A stretch of DNA of 64,000 bases from Candidatus Heimdallarchaeota archaeon (GTDB lineage: Archaea; Asgardarchaeota; Heimdallarchaeia; JABLTI01): contig JAHLVW010000094.1 of assembly GCA_019058275.1 (NCBI GenBank), positions 1 through 64,000 on the forward strand, written 5' to 3'. The notes beneath the pieces are model-generated. The model did not search any database and was not told the DNA's origin. It was given only the letters and a program-made list of their open reading frames with translations. Shown in pieces: positions 16,861-25,621 of the stretch (its first letter is position 1; every line of letters starts with the position of its first letter). The position numbers and the translations under genes were made by a program.

Positions 16861-17613
16861 TCATAATTCTAATTCTTTATGAACAACATACAATTCCTTA
16901 GTATATTTTCTGTATAATTTAGCAAAATCTACTGGGCTAATTTCACCATCTTTGAATTTCTCATCGAGTGTTGAGAGAAGATCTGCTAACGCAACGTTCT
17001 TAGCTTGTAACATCAATTTACTGCTTCTTTCTTTGTCCTTTGGAAGAACCATATCTAGATTATCTATTCTTGATATTTTTTCATTGGAACCTGTTACTAA
17101 CTCTGCTCTTAATTTTCTCAACTCTTCATCTCTTTCTCTTATTTTTTCTTGAAGAGCTGTTATTGTTTGATTAACATCCTCGACTTGTTGTTGATTCTTT
17201 GTGACGTCCATTTCCTTTGCTTGAACGATTGCTTTTTGTTTGGGTGTTTTTCCAGTTCCTGGGAATTTTGGCGGAACTTTTTCAAACAATTTTTGCAATG
17301 CATGAACAACTTGGTAAACATGTACATCTGGTTTCCATTCATGGGTAATATTTAGCAATACATTTCCATTACGCTCAATATTTGGATGTTGAATGTTTTT
17401 TTCCAAGACAATTACTTTAGGTGGGTACTGTGGATACTTTAATGGTATGAACACTTCAACTGGAATCTTTCTTTCTCCCTGAGGTGTTTTTACGAGTATT
17501 TCTCCTTTCCACCTATTTAGCTCATTACCTATAGGACTAAATCCTACTGTATAGGTAAACATTAATTGCGTTTCTCGGGCTAACGCCATATCGTTAATGG
17601 TATTTCGCGACAA
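16861..17613 (-). CDS. vps23: ESCRT-I subunit Vps23/TSG101 homologue (UEV, coiled coil, steadiness box)
   Basis: The 250-residue protein has the TSG101 domain order. Residues 1-115 form an E2-like fold: 'VFIPLKYPQYPPKVIV' matches the E2 'YPf.PP' strand and 'HPNIERNGNVLLNI' the active-site loop, but Leu86 replaces the catalytic Cys, so it is a ubiquitin E2 variant that can bind but not transfer ubiquitin. Residues 135-172 are a coiled coil. Residues 200-248 form the steadiness box: 'ALADLLSTLDEKFKDGEISP' then 'DFAKLYRKYTKEL', against human 'NLLYNLEEALGDGRITLDQF'. That box holds Vps28 in eukaryotes, and Vps28 is the next gene. The start is a TTG, with GAGGAG 12 bases upstream; ATG at residue 9 is possible. 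Confidence 0.9.
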   Translation of the reverse strand: MSRNTINDMALARETQLMFTYTVGFSPIGNELNRWKGEILVKTPQGERKIPVEVFIPLKYPQYPPKVIVLEKNIQHPNIERNGNVLLNITHEWKPDVHVYQVVHALQKLFEKVPPKFPGTGKTPKQKAIVQAKEMDVTKNQQQVEDVNQTITALQEKIRERDEELRKLRAELVTGSNEKISRIDNLDMVLPKDKERSSKLMLQAKNVALADLLSTLDEKFKDGEISPVDFAKLYRKYTKELYVVHKELEL

Positions 17614-17945
17614 AGTATTCGATTTCTCCTCTATAACAAATTAACACAAACTAAGATTTAAACATTGATAAACAACTATAGTTCTTCTTTGGAATAGATT
17701 TTCTTCTTCCACATAATTGAATAGTATCTTTATGATTATATAATTTATGAATTGCAGTTAAAAACCTTCAAAATATCTAATAAAAAGGAAAAAACACAAT
17801 CAACGGAATTGTTATAAACTATTTTTGTGAACCTTTCTTGTTTAACAATATCTGTAGACAGATAACCCAATAATAGTGTCACATGTTAAACTTAATAAAG
17901 AATTAAAAAACATAATATAGTTCAGTATTTGAAAGAGTGATTAAA
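17614..17945. promoter_or_regulatory. Divergent intergenic region upstream of the ESCRT operon and oppF
   Basis: These 330 bases hold no gene that I can support. On the minus strand TTTAAATC (17655-17662) is a good TATA box for the ESCRT operon. It lies about 42 bases from the Vps23 start, giving a leader of some 20 bases that begins near GAGGAG (17626-17631). On the plus strand GAGTGATT directly before ATG 17946 is the oppF ribosome site. No strong TATA box stands out for oppF, since the whole stretch is AT-rich. Confidence 0.5.
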
Positions 17946-19040
17946 ATGAGTGAATTTTCATTCTGGGACCGTGTAAAACAAAGAGTAAGTCTTTTTAGAC
18001 CTCCAAAGATTGAAGAAGAATCTGAAGTCTATGAGATCTCTGACGATCCTGATTTATTAGTTGCAGTTCGAAACTTGAAAAAGCATTTTCTTGTAGCAGG
18101 TGGAGGATTAATTTTTAATAGAACTCCAATCTTCTTAAAGGCAGTTGATGGCATTTCTTTTGATGTAAGAAAAGGTGAAACTGTTGGTATTGTAGGTGAA
18201 TCCGGTTGTGGAAAATCCACAGCAGCAAGAGCTATCCTACTTCTTTTGAAACCAACATCAGGGAATATTTTCTTTAGAAATGAAGAAGATGAAATGGTTG
18301 ATTTAACTGGTCTTGAGAAGAAAGAACTTCGAGATATGAGAAGACAAATGCAAATTGTCTTTCAAGATCCCTCAGCTTCATTGAATCCTAGAATGACCGC
18401 TTTTGATATTATCTCAGAACCTTTAATCATTCACAACGTAGCTTCAGGGGACGAGCTGAAAATTAGAACTATTGAATTGATGGAAAAAGTAGGTTTGATG
18501 ATTCATCATGCATTCCGATTTCCACATGAATTCTCAGGCGGTCAGAAGCAACGTGTAGGAATTGCTAGAGCTTTAGCGTTAAATCCAAGGTTTGTTATTC
18601 TTGACGAACCAGTCTCTGCTCTTGACGTATCTGTAAGAGCTGCGGTATTAATGCTGTTAAGAGACTTACAAAGAGAATTCAACTTGGCTTACATTTTCAT
18701 TGCTCACGACTTATCAGTAATCAGAATGATTTCTGATACTGTTGGTGTAATGTATCTTGGAAGACTTGTCGAGGTAGGAACAGTAGAAGAGATATTTGAA
18801 GACATGAGACATCCATATACTCGTGCTTTAATTTCTGCGATTCCAATTCCAGATCCTACAGTTAAACCTGAAAGAATTTTCCTTGAAGGTGATCCCCCCT
18901 CACCAGTAGCACCTCCTCCAGGGTGTAACTTCCATCCTCGGTGTCCAATTGCTACATCCATTTGTACACAAGAAGAGCCACCAAGAATTCAAATCTCACC
19001 AACTCACTTTGTAGAGTGTCATCATGTAACTACAAAGTAA
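17946..19040 (+). CDS. Oligopeptide/dipeptide ABC transporter ATPase (OppF/DppF type)
   Basis: This is the cytoplasmic ATPase of a peptide-type ABC importer, 364 residues. Walker A is 'GESGCGKST', the Q-loop sits in 'QIVFQDPSASLNPRM', the signature is 'FSGGQKQRVGIARAL' and Walker B is 'FVILDEP' with 'VSALD'. The C-terminal OppF extension is intact: 'HPYTRALISAIPIPDP' and the Cys-rich end 'GCNFHPRCP' with two more Cys and a His. It is an orphan: no OppB, C, D or binding protein is nearby, so it must pair with subunits encoded elsewhere. ATG 17946 is preferred over GTG 17937, which is part of the GAGTGAT ribosome site. Confidence 0.85.
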   Translation: MSEFSFWDRVKQRVSLFRPPKIEEESEVYEISDDPDLLVAVRNLKKHFLVAGGGLIFNRTPIFLKAVDGISFDVRKGETVGIVGESGCGKSTAARAILLLLKPTSGNIFFRNEEDEMVDLTGLEKKELRDMRRQMQIVFQDPSASLNPRMTAFDIISEPLIIHNVASGDELKIRTIELMEKVGLMIHHAFRFPHEFSGGQKQRVGIARALALNPRFVILDEPVSALDVSVRAAVLMLLRDLQREFNLAYIFIAHDLSVIRMISDTVGVMYLGRLVEVGTVEEIFEDMRHPYTRALISAIPIPDPTVKPERIFLEGDPPSPVAPPPGCNFHPRCPIATSICTQEEPPRIQISPTHFVECHHVTTK

Positions 19041-19049
19041 GACCATTAG

Positions 19050-19069
19050 AGAGGTATTATTCTACCTCT
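19050..19069. terminator. Bidirectional terminator between oppF and MFS gene
   Basis: AGAGGTA (19050-19056) and TACCTCT (19063-19069) form a perfect 7-bp stem with a TTATTC loop, followed on the plus strand by TTTTCTATTTCTC. It fills the gap between the convergent stops. Confidence 0.6.
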
Positions 19070-19072
19070 TTT

Positions 19073-20413
19073 CTATTTCTCTTTTATTTTTTCATCAAGT
19101 GTTGATTGTGAGTTTTTCTCAATTTGCAATATGCCTAGTAACAAAATGATTGTTGATATACAAACTATTGCTGCAATTAGAAACACCCAAGGATATCCAC
19201 CAAAATTGGATAAGCTTGTGTTTACTTCTTTATTTTCCAACAGCAACCCTTGTATAAAAGTTGCTAGAGGTTTAACTGCTGTACCAAAAACAAAGAACAT
19301 CCCCATAAAACTAGCTACTCGATTTTTCGGAACAATATCAGCTGGTAACGCAATCTGAAGTGTACTTAGGAGAATATTACATGCACCTCCAATAAAGACA
19401 ATGTAAAAAATGGCATTGAAATTTTGCATTGTAGATAGTAGTATGCAAAAAACGGAATAAAGTAAACTAGTTAGAATACTAGCTCTTATTTTGCCGATTT
19501 TATTGATTAACCATAATGCTGGGAACAATAAAATGACAATATAGACTCCCATCAAAATATTACTTGAAAAAGATGCTTTAGTATCGCTAACAATAAATCT
19601 TTCAATTAAAGAATCCACTACTCCAGTTTCAATTAAATGAGAACTAAAAGCCCATAATAGATTTACAATTAAAAGTAGAACCCAAACCACTCCACCATAA
19701 TTCCAAATTAATCCTAGAACATTTCTTAATTGTGAGTTTTCAACTTCTGTTACTTCAAAATAATAATTTTCCTTTGGAATCAAGATAGTAGTAAAAACTC
19801 CTGATATTAGCAATACTAAACCAGTTATTATCCAAATTATCCATGATTGTCCAATATCTATCAATTTTGAAAATAAAATTGCTGCAATTGCAGCACCAAT
19901 TGCACTGAAGATATTAATTGAAATACCTGCTGCTGTTCTTTCTTCTTTTTTGAAAAGATCTGCAACTAAAGCCAGCCATGGTGAATAAGCAGCTCCTAAA
20001 CTAAGATGAAGTAAAACAAAGATTCCTAATAATAAAGGATAAATCACTTGAAGTTTCTTTGTATATTGAGTCATTAGCGGTATTATTAGGAAAAAAGAAG
20101 ATGCGAGTAGTGTACCAATAAAAATCAATGGAGCTCTTTGACCATATCTTGTTTTAATCTTATCACTAATATAACCACCAATAAGCGCTCCAAAACAAAG
20201 TGCTATCAAAGAAATTCCTAGCAAAATGGATATTTTTGTTGCACTTGTAAAACCAATAATTCCCATTATTTGTCTGAAGTTTACGTATTCCAAAGTGGTA
20301 ACAAAATTATAGCCAAAATTAAACAGGCTTGTAGCAAAAAATAACTTGAGTAATCTTCTCGAGAGAGTAGACTTAACTAGTGTTTCAAATGTCTTCTCTT
20401 TCTCAGCGTACAA
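19073..20413 (-). CDS. Major facilitator superfamily transporter (GPH-like)
   Basis: The 446-residue protein has about 12 transmembrane helices. The loop between helices 2 and 3 is 'GGYISDKIKTRYGQRAPLIF', which matches the MFS 'G.laDr.G.R' motif and is closest to the sugar (GPH) cation symporter branch, where 'RxGRRxPxi' is typical. The second-half counterpart lies near 'LWLINKIGKIRASIL'. The start is a TTG with AGAGGAG 12 bases upstream. A second, divergent MFS gene lies at 29.3 kb. The substrate is unknown; sugars or related solutes are the family's usual cargo. Confidence 0.75.
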   Translation of the reverse strand: MYAEKEKTFETLVKSTLSRRLLKLFFATSLFNFGYNFVTTLEYVNFRQIMGIIGFTSATKISILLGISLIALCFGALIGGYISDKIKTRYGQRAPLIFIGTLLASSFFLIIPLMTQYTKKLQVIYPLLLGIFVLLHLSLGAAYSPWLALVADLFKKEERTAAGISINIFSAIGAAIAAILFSKLIDIGQSWIIWIITGLVLLISGVFTTILIPKENYYFEVTEVENSQLRNVLGLIWNYGGVVWVLLLIVNLLWAFSSHLIETGVVDSLIERFIVSDTKASFSSNILMGVYIVILLFPALWLINKIGKIRASILTSLLYSVFCILLSTMQNFNAIFYIVFIGGACNILLSTLQIALPADIVPKNRVASFMGMFFVFGTAVKPLATFIQGLLLENKEVNTSLSNFGGYPWVFLIAAIVCISTIILLLGILQIEKNSQSTLDEKIKEK

Positions 20414-20558
20414 CGATAAATTTTGCTCCTCTTAGAACCTTCTCTCTATCACTACCACTTTTACATTATAAAGCTACAAATTAGCTGTTGCTAATCATTA
20501 ATTGTTCTACAGCATAAAATACAAAAGCAATAACGTCTTTTTCCTATCGGTGATTAAC

Positions 20559-21002
20559 TTGGCCTTCGATCAATGGTTCTGGGCATTAATCTTAGTAATC
20601 GAAATTTTAGTAGTTACATTAGCTCTTTATCTGAGCATGCGATTTATAACAGGACGTAAGAAGCTAGATGGCAGCTATTTCATGAGGCTTTTGCTGGTAG
20701 CGATTATTCTGGCAGTGGGCGTTACAGCCATTGCAATGGCAATCAATGCAGTGGCAAATCTTGGGTATAATTTTGCACCTATGTTCTATGTATTTCTAAC
20801 AATAGGGTTCATTGTTGTTATAAGATATCTTCTAACAACCCCCCAAGTAATACCCTATAGAGGGGATTCTGCAGACAAGTATTGGCAATGGTCAATTTGG
20901 ATAACGATTATATCTTTATTGATAATTTTCTTGATAGCATTCCTTGTAGAATTGATCTCCGGAGCACTAAACAATCCAATAGATATCTTACCTCACTTTT
21001 AG
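20559..21002 (+). CDS. Four-helix membrane protein of unknown function
   Basis: The 147-residue protein has four hydrophobic segments: 'FWALILVIEILVVTLALYL', 'LLLVAIILAVGVTAIAMAI', 'MFYVFLTIGFIVVIRYLL' and 'WSIWITIISLLIIFLIAFLV'. The loops between them are short and basic. No family is recognised. An earlier in-frame TTG at 20502 exists, but TTG 20559 has CGGTGATT ending a few bases before it, the ribosome site seen before many genes here, and it puts the first membrane helix at the N-terminus. Confidence 0.6.
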   Translation: MAFDQWFWALILVIEILVVTLALYLSMRFITGRKKLDGSYFMRLLLVAIILAVGVTAIAMAINAVANLGYNFAPMFYVFLTIGFIVVIRYLLTTPQVIPYRGDSADKYWQWSIWITIISLLIIFLIAFLVELISGALNNPIDILPHF

Positions 21003-21012
21003 AATCCATTAC

Positions 21013-21029
21013 GGGAAATTATATTTCCC
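21013..21029 (+). terminator. Terminator hairpin
   Basis: GGGAAAT (21013-21019) and ATTTCCC (21023-21029) form a perfect 7-bp stem with a TAT loop, followed by ATTTTCTATTTATTTT. It lies ten bases after the stop of the four-helix membrane protein gene. Confidence 0.6.
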
Positions 21030-21159
21030 ATTTTCTATTTATTTTAAGACAAAAATTAAGTTTATATTTGTTCGTTCATTTTAACGAAAAGGTAAAAAAA
21101 GAGTTAAAAACCTAAATAACCTTGAATCTGATAAGATTAGAAGAGGATGGTTGTTGAAA

Positions 21160-21585
21160 ATGAGCCTAGGAGCTAATAGTTTTGACCCTAATGTTATTCT
21201 TGATTCAACAGTATTGGTATTAGATTCAGGAGAATTACTTTGGTCTCCTAACAGAGGTCATCAAGATAAATGGGATGCAGATGTTCTTTTTGCGGGTTTA
21301 ATGGTTGCTTTAAATCAAATGTTCTCATCGATATACAAAGATAATGTCTACACTATCCAAAGTAAAAATCAAATGTCAATCATTGTTATGTATACCAATC
21401 CTGAGAATAATTGGCATCTAATCGCTCGTAGCAGTTATACAGAGAAAAGTGCTATCTATGATTTGCTTGAAGAGCTTGGAGAAACCCTCACAATAGGTTT
21501 AGGTAGTACTCTCTCTCATGAATCAGCAAACTTAGATATGATTGATTATGTCATTGATAATGTAATTAGCTCATTTTCTGGCTAA
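21160..21585 (+). CDS. Small alpha/beta protein, possible roadblock/longin-like fold
   Basis: This protein of about 141 residues has no signal or membrane helix. The order looks like strand-strand-helix-strand-strand-strand-helix: 'STVLVLDSGELLWSP', then 'DADVLFAGLMVALNQMFSSI', 'YTIQSKNQMSIIVMY', 'WHLIARSSY' and 'AIYDLLEELGETL'. That is the topology of roadblock/LC7 and longin domains, which are abundant in Asgard archaea as partners of small GTPases. No GTPase gene is in the window and sequence identity is not decisive, so this is a fold guess. TTGs at 21151 and 21154 are alternative starts nearer to GAGG. Confidence 0.55.
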   Translation: MSLGANSFDPNVILDSTVLVLDSGELLWSPNRGHQDKWDADVLFAGLMVALNQMFSSIYKDNVYTIQSKNQMSIIVMYTNPENNWHLIARSSYTEKSAIYDLLEELGETLTIGLGSTLSHESANLDMIDYVIDNVISSFSG

Positions 21586-21777
21586 ATAAATCGCTTGAAA
21601 TTTTAATGAGAAAAAATCGACAAAATGCTACTTTGTTAAAATCGAAGCAGTTGTGGCGATATCCAAATAATTTTAAATTGATTTTCAAGTATTATTACTA
21701 GACAATTGTAAAACTTATTCTCAATTGTTTTATCCTTAAATAGTCCAATTGAAGACTAATATGGAGGTCTCTGATAA

Positions 21778-22392
21778 ATGTCTGAAGATGAACCACCAAA
21801 AACACCCGAAGTAGAAATGAAAGAAGCAGTTAACCCAGCTGAACTTAAGCAAAAAATTTCTGAACTTGAAAGTAAATTGACCGAGAAAGATTCACAACTT
21901 GAATCTGCAAATAATAATAAGAAAGATCTTGAAGGCGAAATTGCCACTCGAGAGGAAAAAATTGGAAAGCTTAATGATGAGCTAAATAAGGTTAATGAGG
22001 AAATTAAAGCGCTCAAATCAGCTGAAAGCAAAGAAGCAGTTAAAGACTTAGAACATCGTTTATCACAAAAAGAACTCGAGATAACTCGTCTAGAGGGATC
22101 TGTAGAAGACCTAAGCATTGCTAAGAAAAAGATAGAAGATCTTCAAAAAGAATACAAGAAACTTGAGGAAGAAATGCGAGCATTTCAAAAAATTGCCGAA
22201 AATGAACCACGATTCATTATACTCAAAGATCTTCAAGAATTTGGTGAGATGCGCTTAAATCAAGTTTCTATGAAAGCCGGAGTTTCCCCTGCTCAAGCAA
22301 AGAAATGGCTCGAGGAATTGGAACGAGCTGGATTAGTGGAAATTCATGGTGAAGGTCGAGATAGTAATCCACTAGTTTCTGTGAAGAAATAA
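21778..22392 (+). CDS. Long coiled coil with C-terminal winged helix
   Basis: The 204-residue protein starts with an acidic stretch, then an almost unbroken coiled coil from about 20 to 140 (Glu/Lys/Leu heptads with no Pro). It ends in a winged helix: 'RFIILKDLQEFGEMRLNQVS', 'AGVSPAQAKKWLEELERAGL' and 'VEIHGEG'. The fold would dimerise through the coil and present two DNA- or protein-binding heads. GGAGGT lies ten bases before the ATG. A terminator follows, so the gene is probably a single unit. It could be a chromatin or regulatory factor; no named family is recognised. Confidence 0.7.
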   Translation: MSEDEPPKTPEVEMKEAVNPAELKQKISELESKLTEKDSQLESANNNKKDLEGEIATREEKIGKLNDELNKVNEEIKALKSAESKEAVKDLEHRLSQKELEITRLEGSVEDLSIAKKKIEDLQKEYKKLEEEMRAFQKIAENEPRFIILKDLQEFGEMRLNQVSMKAGVSPAQAKKWLEELERAGLVEIHGEGRDSNPLVSVKK

Positions 22393-22405
22393 CACTAAGG
22401 CATTA

Positions 22406-22434
22406 GTATCCGGTTTTTTCTAAAACTTGGATAC
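22406..22434 (+). terminator. Terminator hairpin
   Basis: GTATCC (22406-22411) and GGATAC (22429-22434) are inverted repeats, with a T-rich loop and a following CTCTTTGTTTTTTTTTATTT tract. They lie just after the coiled-coil protein gene. Confidence 0.5.
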
Positions 22435-22638
22435 CTCTTTGTTTTTTTTTATTTGTTGAATTAAGTATTTTTTTTGTTTTCTTTTACCTTTAAACTATTT
22501 TTAAATGTTAAAAAAAATAGACAAAGCAATTATTAACTAGTGTATCTATTATAATTCAATTAACGTACGTACTATAGAATCAGATCTGATAAACTAGTTG
22601 ATATGTTGACTAGTCGTTAGGAGGTACTTGAACAGCTA

Positions 22639-24966
22639 ATGTCGAAACTAATCATATCTAGGAGAAGAATGGTTGGTAATTTTGTTCTTATAGCAGTTAT
22701 TTTTGTAACTCAGGTTCTAGGTACCTCCATATATAACAGTCATTCAATCACTTATTCATTCGAAGAAGTTTCTGATGAGGAATTAATTACTAGAATAAAA
22801 TCAGCTACCTCATCATTAACATCACTATTTAATGAGAAAGAAGGCATCTTCTTGTGGAATATTCAAAATCCATCTAATATATCACGTTATGGAGATTTTA
22901 GCGATCTTACTAATAGTGACGAGGGATTGGAAAATCTAGATGTAGAAATATGGATGGATTGTTTAGCTCAAGACATTTTATTACAATACTTTTTACTAAA
23001 ACAAAATGTCAATATTGCACTAGAGTTTGTTGGTGACCAACAAGAAGAATACCTCTTTAATCGTGAATGGATTTTTATGACTGAGCAAATAATTAGCTGG
23101 TTATTCACTAATATTGCTACTAATGACCAGCTTATTTCAATCTTGAATTTGCTTTCCGTTAATGATGATGGATTTGGTGAATTCTGGAATTATCTTATCA
23201 GACCCAAATATCAAAATTATCTCAATGAAAAGATTTCTTTATTGACTGACACTTTGGTTTTAGGCTCAAAAATATTGAAAGCAGTTGATTTTATGCCCTA
23301 TTTTTCTCCATATGAAAAGTTACGAATTTCTCTCCTAACTGAAATTGTTAGCAATTGGTGGAATGCAATAAATCAATATGCTCTTTCAGATCCAAAATTT
23401 GCTGTCGCAGGATTAGGTAAATCAAAGATATATTCTATATCTACAAAATGGGTTGGTTGGAAGGATTTTGGGAAAATGGCTACTAATGAGACCTTTATTG
23501 CTGCAGATTTATATGATGTTGAAAGTGTAGATTTCCAAAATTATCTTTATACTTCACCACAGCTTGCCAATTTATATATTTCATACATTATGAAAGCATC
23601 TATTGACACATCATATGCTTGGAATTATGAGGATTATCCATATGAACAAATAACAGATCCAGTACTGGTTAGCTATATTGAAACTATAACTACAAATTAC
23701 GCTGAACACATAGAAATTGTTGAAAATGAAATCGTTTATGTGATAGAACCTGGATCAGAGTTTTGTTACACACCTTTAGAACAAAAATTCTCAGGATATT
23801 CCTACTATTGGTCTAAATATTTTATTGACAGTCAAGATTCAGAAATGGATTATCATCACTATCGGTATAATTTACCAATGGGTATAACAAAATTAAGATC
23901 TTATCAAGGAGCAGGTGACATCAGGGGATTAATAGATGTATATCATTTACTATCAAATGCATTTGTTGATGATAATACTATTCAGATCGCAGAACATGCA
24001 GCGCATAATATAATTGAGGAAATTCTCAACTCACAAAGAGAGGATAGTAGTTTTGCATTTAGTCCTTATTTTGGAACTTCATTAAATCAAGATATTTTAG
24101 CTGAATCACTAATTAACGATGCAGAAATTATTATGTCTGACAATTTACCAGATGGACTAAATACTTTTACTGGAACAATGACAGTTTTGCACTTTTTACT
24201 TGAAGCCAGTAATACTTTAGAAAGATATGGGGTTGAGAACAATGAACGATTAACTCTCCTGAAAGAACGAGTAGACCAATCATTGGTTTCAGTCGGTGAT
24301 TCGCTTCTTGAAAAAATCGAAGATGCTACGATGGGCATTCCTAAACAAGCTATTGTAGGAACTAATTTGCTTCCTTTATATGGAGGAGAAATCTTCATTG
24401 CAAAACCAGTCAAAGTTACAATTAATTCATTAAGTGATAATTTCATTCATGGAGAAGTGCCAAGCTGGATTTATTCTTATAATAGTTACACTGATATTGG
24501 CAGATCAAAGTTATACCAATGGGATTATTTGACACAACTTAAGGATATATACCTAATAACAAATGATATGAAATATGTTGAACCTATGTTTAAATCACTA
24601 GAACTATTTGCCCTAGATTATCAAGAAGATGAACAATACCAACTTACTGCTATTTGTGAACGCCAAGATGCTATCGCCAGAACATTCTTTACAGAGAGTT
24701 TTGCAGATCAGAACGTAGAATTACAAGATACCACTGGTATATTTGGTAATTCCATTCCATATGTTTATAGAAGCGAGGTTTCCCCAGTAACAAGCGCTTT
24801 TGCTTCAGAAACTCCACAACGAATTATAGCTCTAATACTAAGAATCTTGCCCTTTTTACAATCAATCCTTGATGGTCCAATAAACCAAGTAGTCATTGTT
24901 GGTTTCATTTCTGGACTTATCATTACTATCTCTGTAGTATATTCAAAGCGTCCTAAGTATCAATAA
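22639..24966 (+). CDS. Large secreted, C-terminally anchored protein of unknown function
   Basis: The 775-residue protein begins with a signal sequence (MSKLIISRRRMVGNF then a hydrophobic run to about 30) and ends with a transmembrane helix 'VVIVGFISGLIITISVVY' plus a short basic tail (KRPKYQ). The ectodomain is mainly helical, rich in Trp and Tyr, with paired helices such as 'LRSYQGAGDIRGLIDVYHLL' and 'WDYLTQLKDIYLITNDMKYV'. This looks like an alpha/alpha toroid, as in some glycosidases and thioredoxin-like sugar enzymes, but I see no catalytic signature. It is placed outside the cell. GGAGGT lies 14 bases before the ATG. Confidence 0.6.
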   Translation: MSKLIISRRRMVGNFVLIAVIFVTQVLGTSIYNSHSITYSFEEVSDEELITRIKSATSSLTSLFNEKEGIFLWNIQNPSNISRYGDFSDLTNSDEGLENLDVEIWMDCLAQDILLQYFLLKQNVNIALEFVGDQQEEYLFNREWIFMTEQIISWLFTNIATNDQLISILNLLSVNDDGFGEFWNYLIRPKYQNYLNEKISLLTDTLVLGSKILKAVDFMPYFSPYEKLRISLLTEIVSNWWNAINQYALSDPKFAVAGLGKSKIYSISTKWVGWKDFGKMATNETFIAADLYDVESVDFQNYLYTSPQLANLYISYIMKASIDTSYAWNYEDYPYEQITDPVLVSYIETITTNYAEHIEIVENEIVYVIEPGSEFCYTPLEQKFSGYSYYWSKYFIDSQDSEMDYHHYRYNLPMGITKLRSYQGAGDIRGLIDVYHLLSNAFVDDNTIQIAEHAAHNIIEEILNSQREDSSFAFSPYFGTSLNQDILAESLINDAEIIMSDNLPDGLNTFTGTMTVLHFLLEASNTLERYGVENNERLTLLKERVDQSLVSVGDSLLEKIEDATMGIPKQAIVGTNLLPLYGGEIFIAKPVKVTINSLSDNFIHGEVPSWIYSYNSYTDIGRSKLYQWDYLTQLKDIYLITNDMKYVEPMFKSLELFALDYQEDEQYQLTAICERQDAIARTFFTESFADQNVELQDTTGIFGNSIPYVYRSEVSPVTSAFASETPQRIIALILRILPFLQSILDGPINQVVIVGFISGLIITISVVYSKRPKYQ

Positions 24967-25090
24967 AAGTCTAATTTTTCCTTAAAATCAGTATAAACAT
25001 CTTCTACTAACAATAGTGCGAAAATTTATAAATAATATCAACCTCGTTAGTTTAGTAGTATCCACTTACTTACGCTAGGAGTAAAGTCAA

Positions 25091-25621
25091 TTGCAATCTT
25101 TCCAAAATGAAATAAATAATTTTCTAAAAAGCATAACTGAAGCTAGGAAGAAGTCCACAACTGATTTGCTTAGAATAGATGAAAATACTATTGCTATGGT
25201 GGGCTTACAATCCATTAAAGTACTTACTATAGCTCAAAAGGAGATGGTAGAGCTTATCTGTGACAATCCTAGAACAGGTGCTCAACTAGCGAAATTAACA
25301 AACAAAACTCCACAATTTATTTCGAAAATTATGAAGACTTTGGTTAAATATGGAATAGTTGATCATATTGAAGCGCCTTTTGGCCCATCCAAATTTTATA
25401 TCCTGAAAGCCAATCTAATAGGTGAAGAAGAGATTGGTAAAGTGAAGGAAGAGGCATTACCAAAGGAACTGCAAGGTGAAATTGATAGACGTGGAGTATT
25501 TGGTAATTTAATGTCATTATCATTCCGTGAAATTTTGGATATGATTAAAGAATTGAATGAGAAAGAAAAACAAAAAGTCCTCGACTTCATTATAGAATAT
25601 TGCCAAGTCGAGGGGGCATAA
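25091..25621 (+). CDS. MarR/ArsR-like winged-helix protein
   Basis: The 176-residue protein has a central winged helix: 'KEMVELICDNPRTGAQLAKL', recognition helix 'KTPQFISKIMKTLVKYGIVD', and wing 'APFGPSKFYILK'. It is flanked by an N-terminal helix and a charged C-terminal helical region that may dimerise. It probably regulates transcription. The start is a TTG with AGGAG nine bases before it. The next gene, a membrane protein, overlaps its end by 22 bases in another frame, so the two are linked in expression. Confidence 0.7.
   Translation: MQSFQNEINNFLKSITEARKKSTTDLLRIDENTIAMVGLQSIKVLTIAQKEMVELICDNPRTGAQLAKLTNKTPQFISKIMKTLVKYGIVDHIEAPFGPSKFYILKANLIGEEEIGKVKEEALPKELQGEIDRRGVFGNLMSLSFREILDMIKELNEKEKQKVLDFIIEYCQVEGA

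Noticed and set aside
21756..22118. Ser-rich minus-strand frame opposite the coiled-coil protein gene
   Set aside because: It is the antisense shadow of Glu/Lys codons; the plus-strand frame has a strong ribosome site and a recognisable winged helix.
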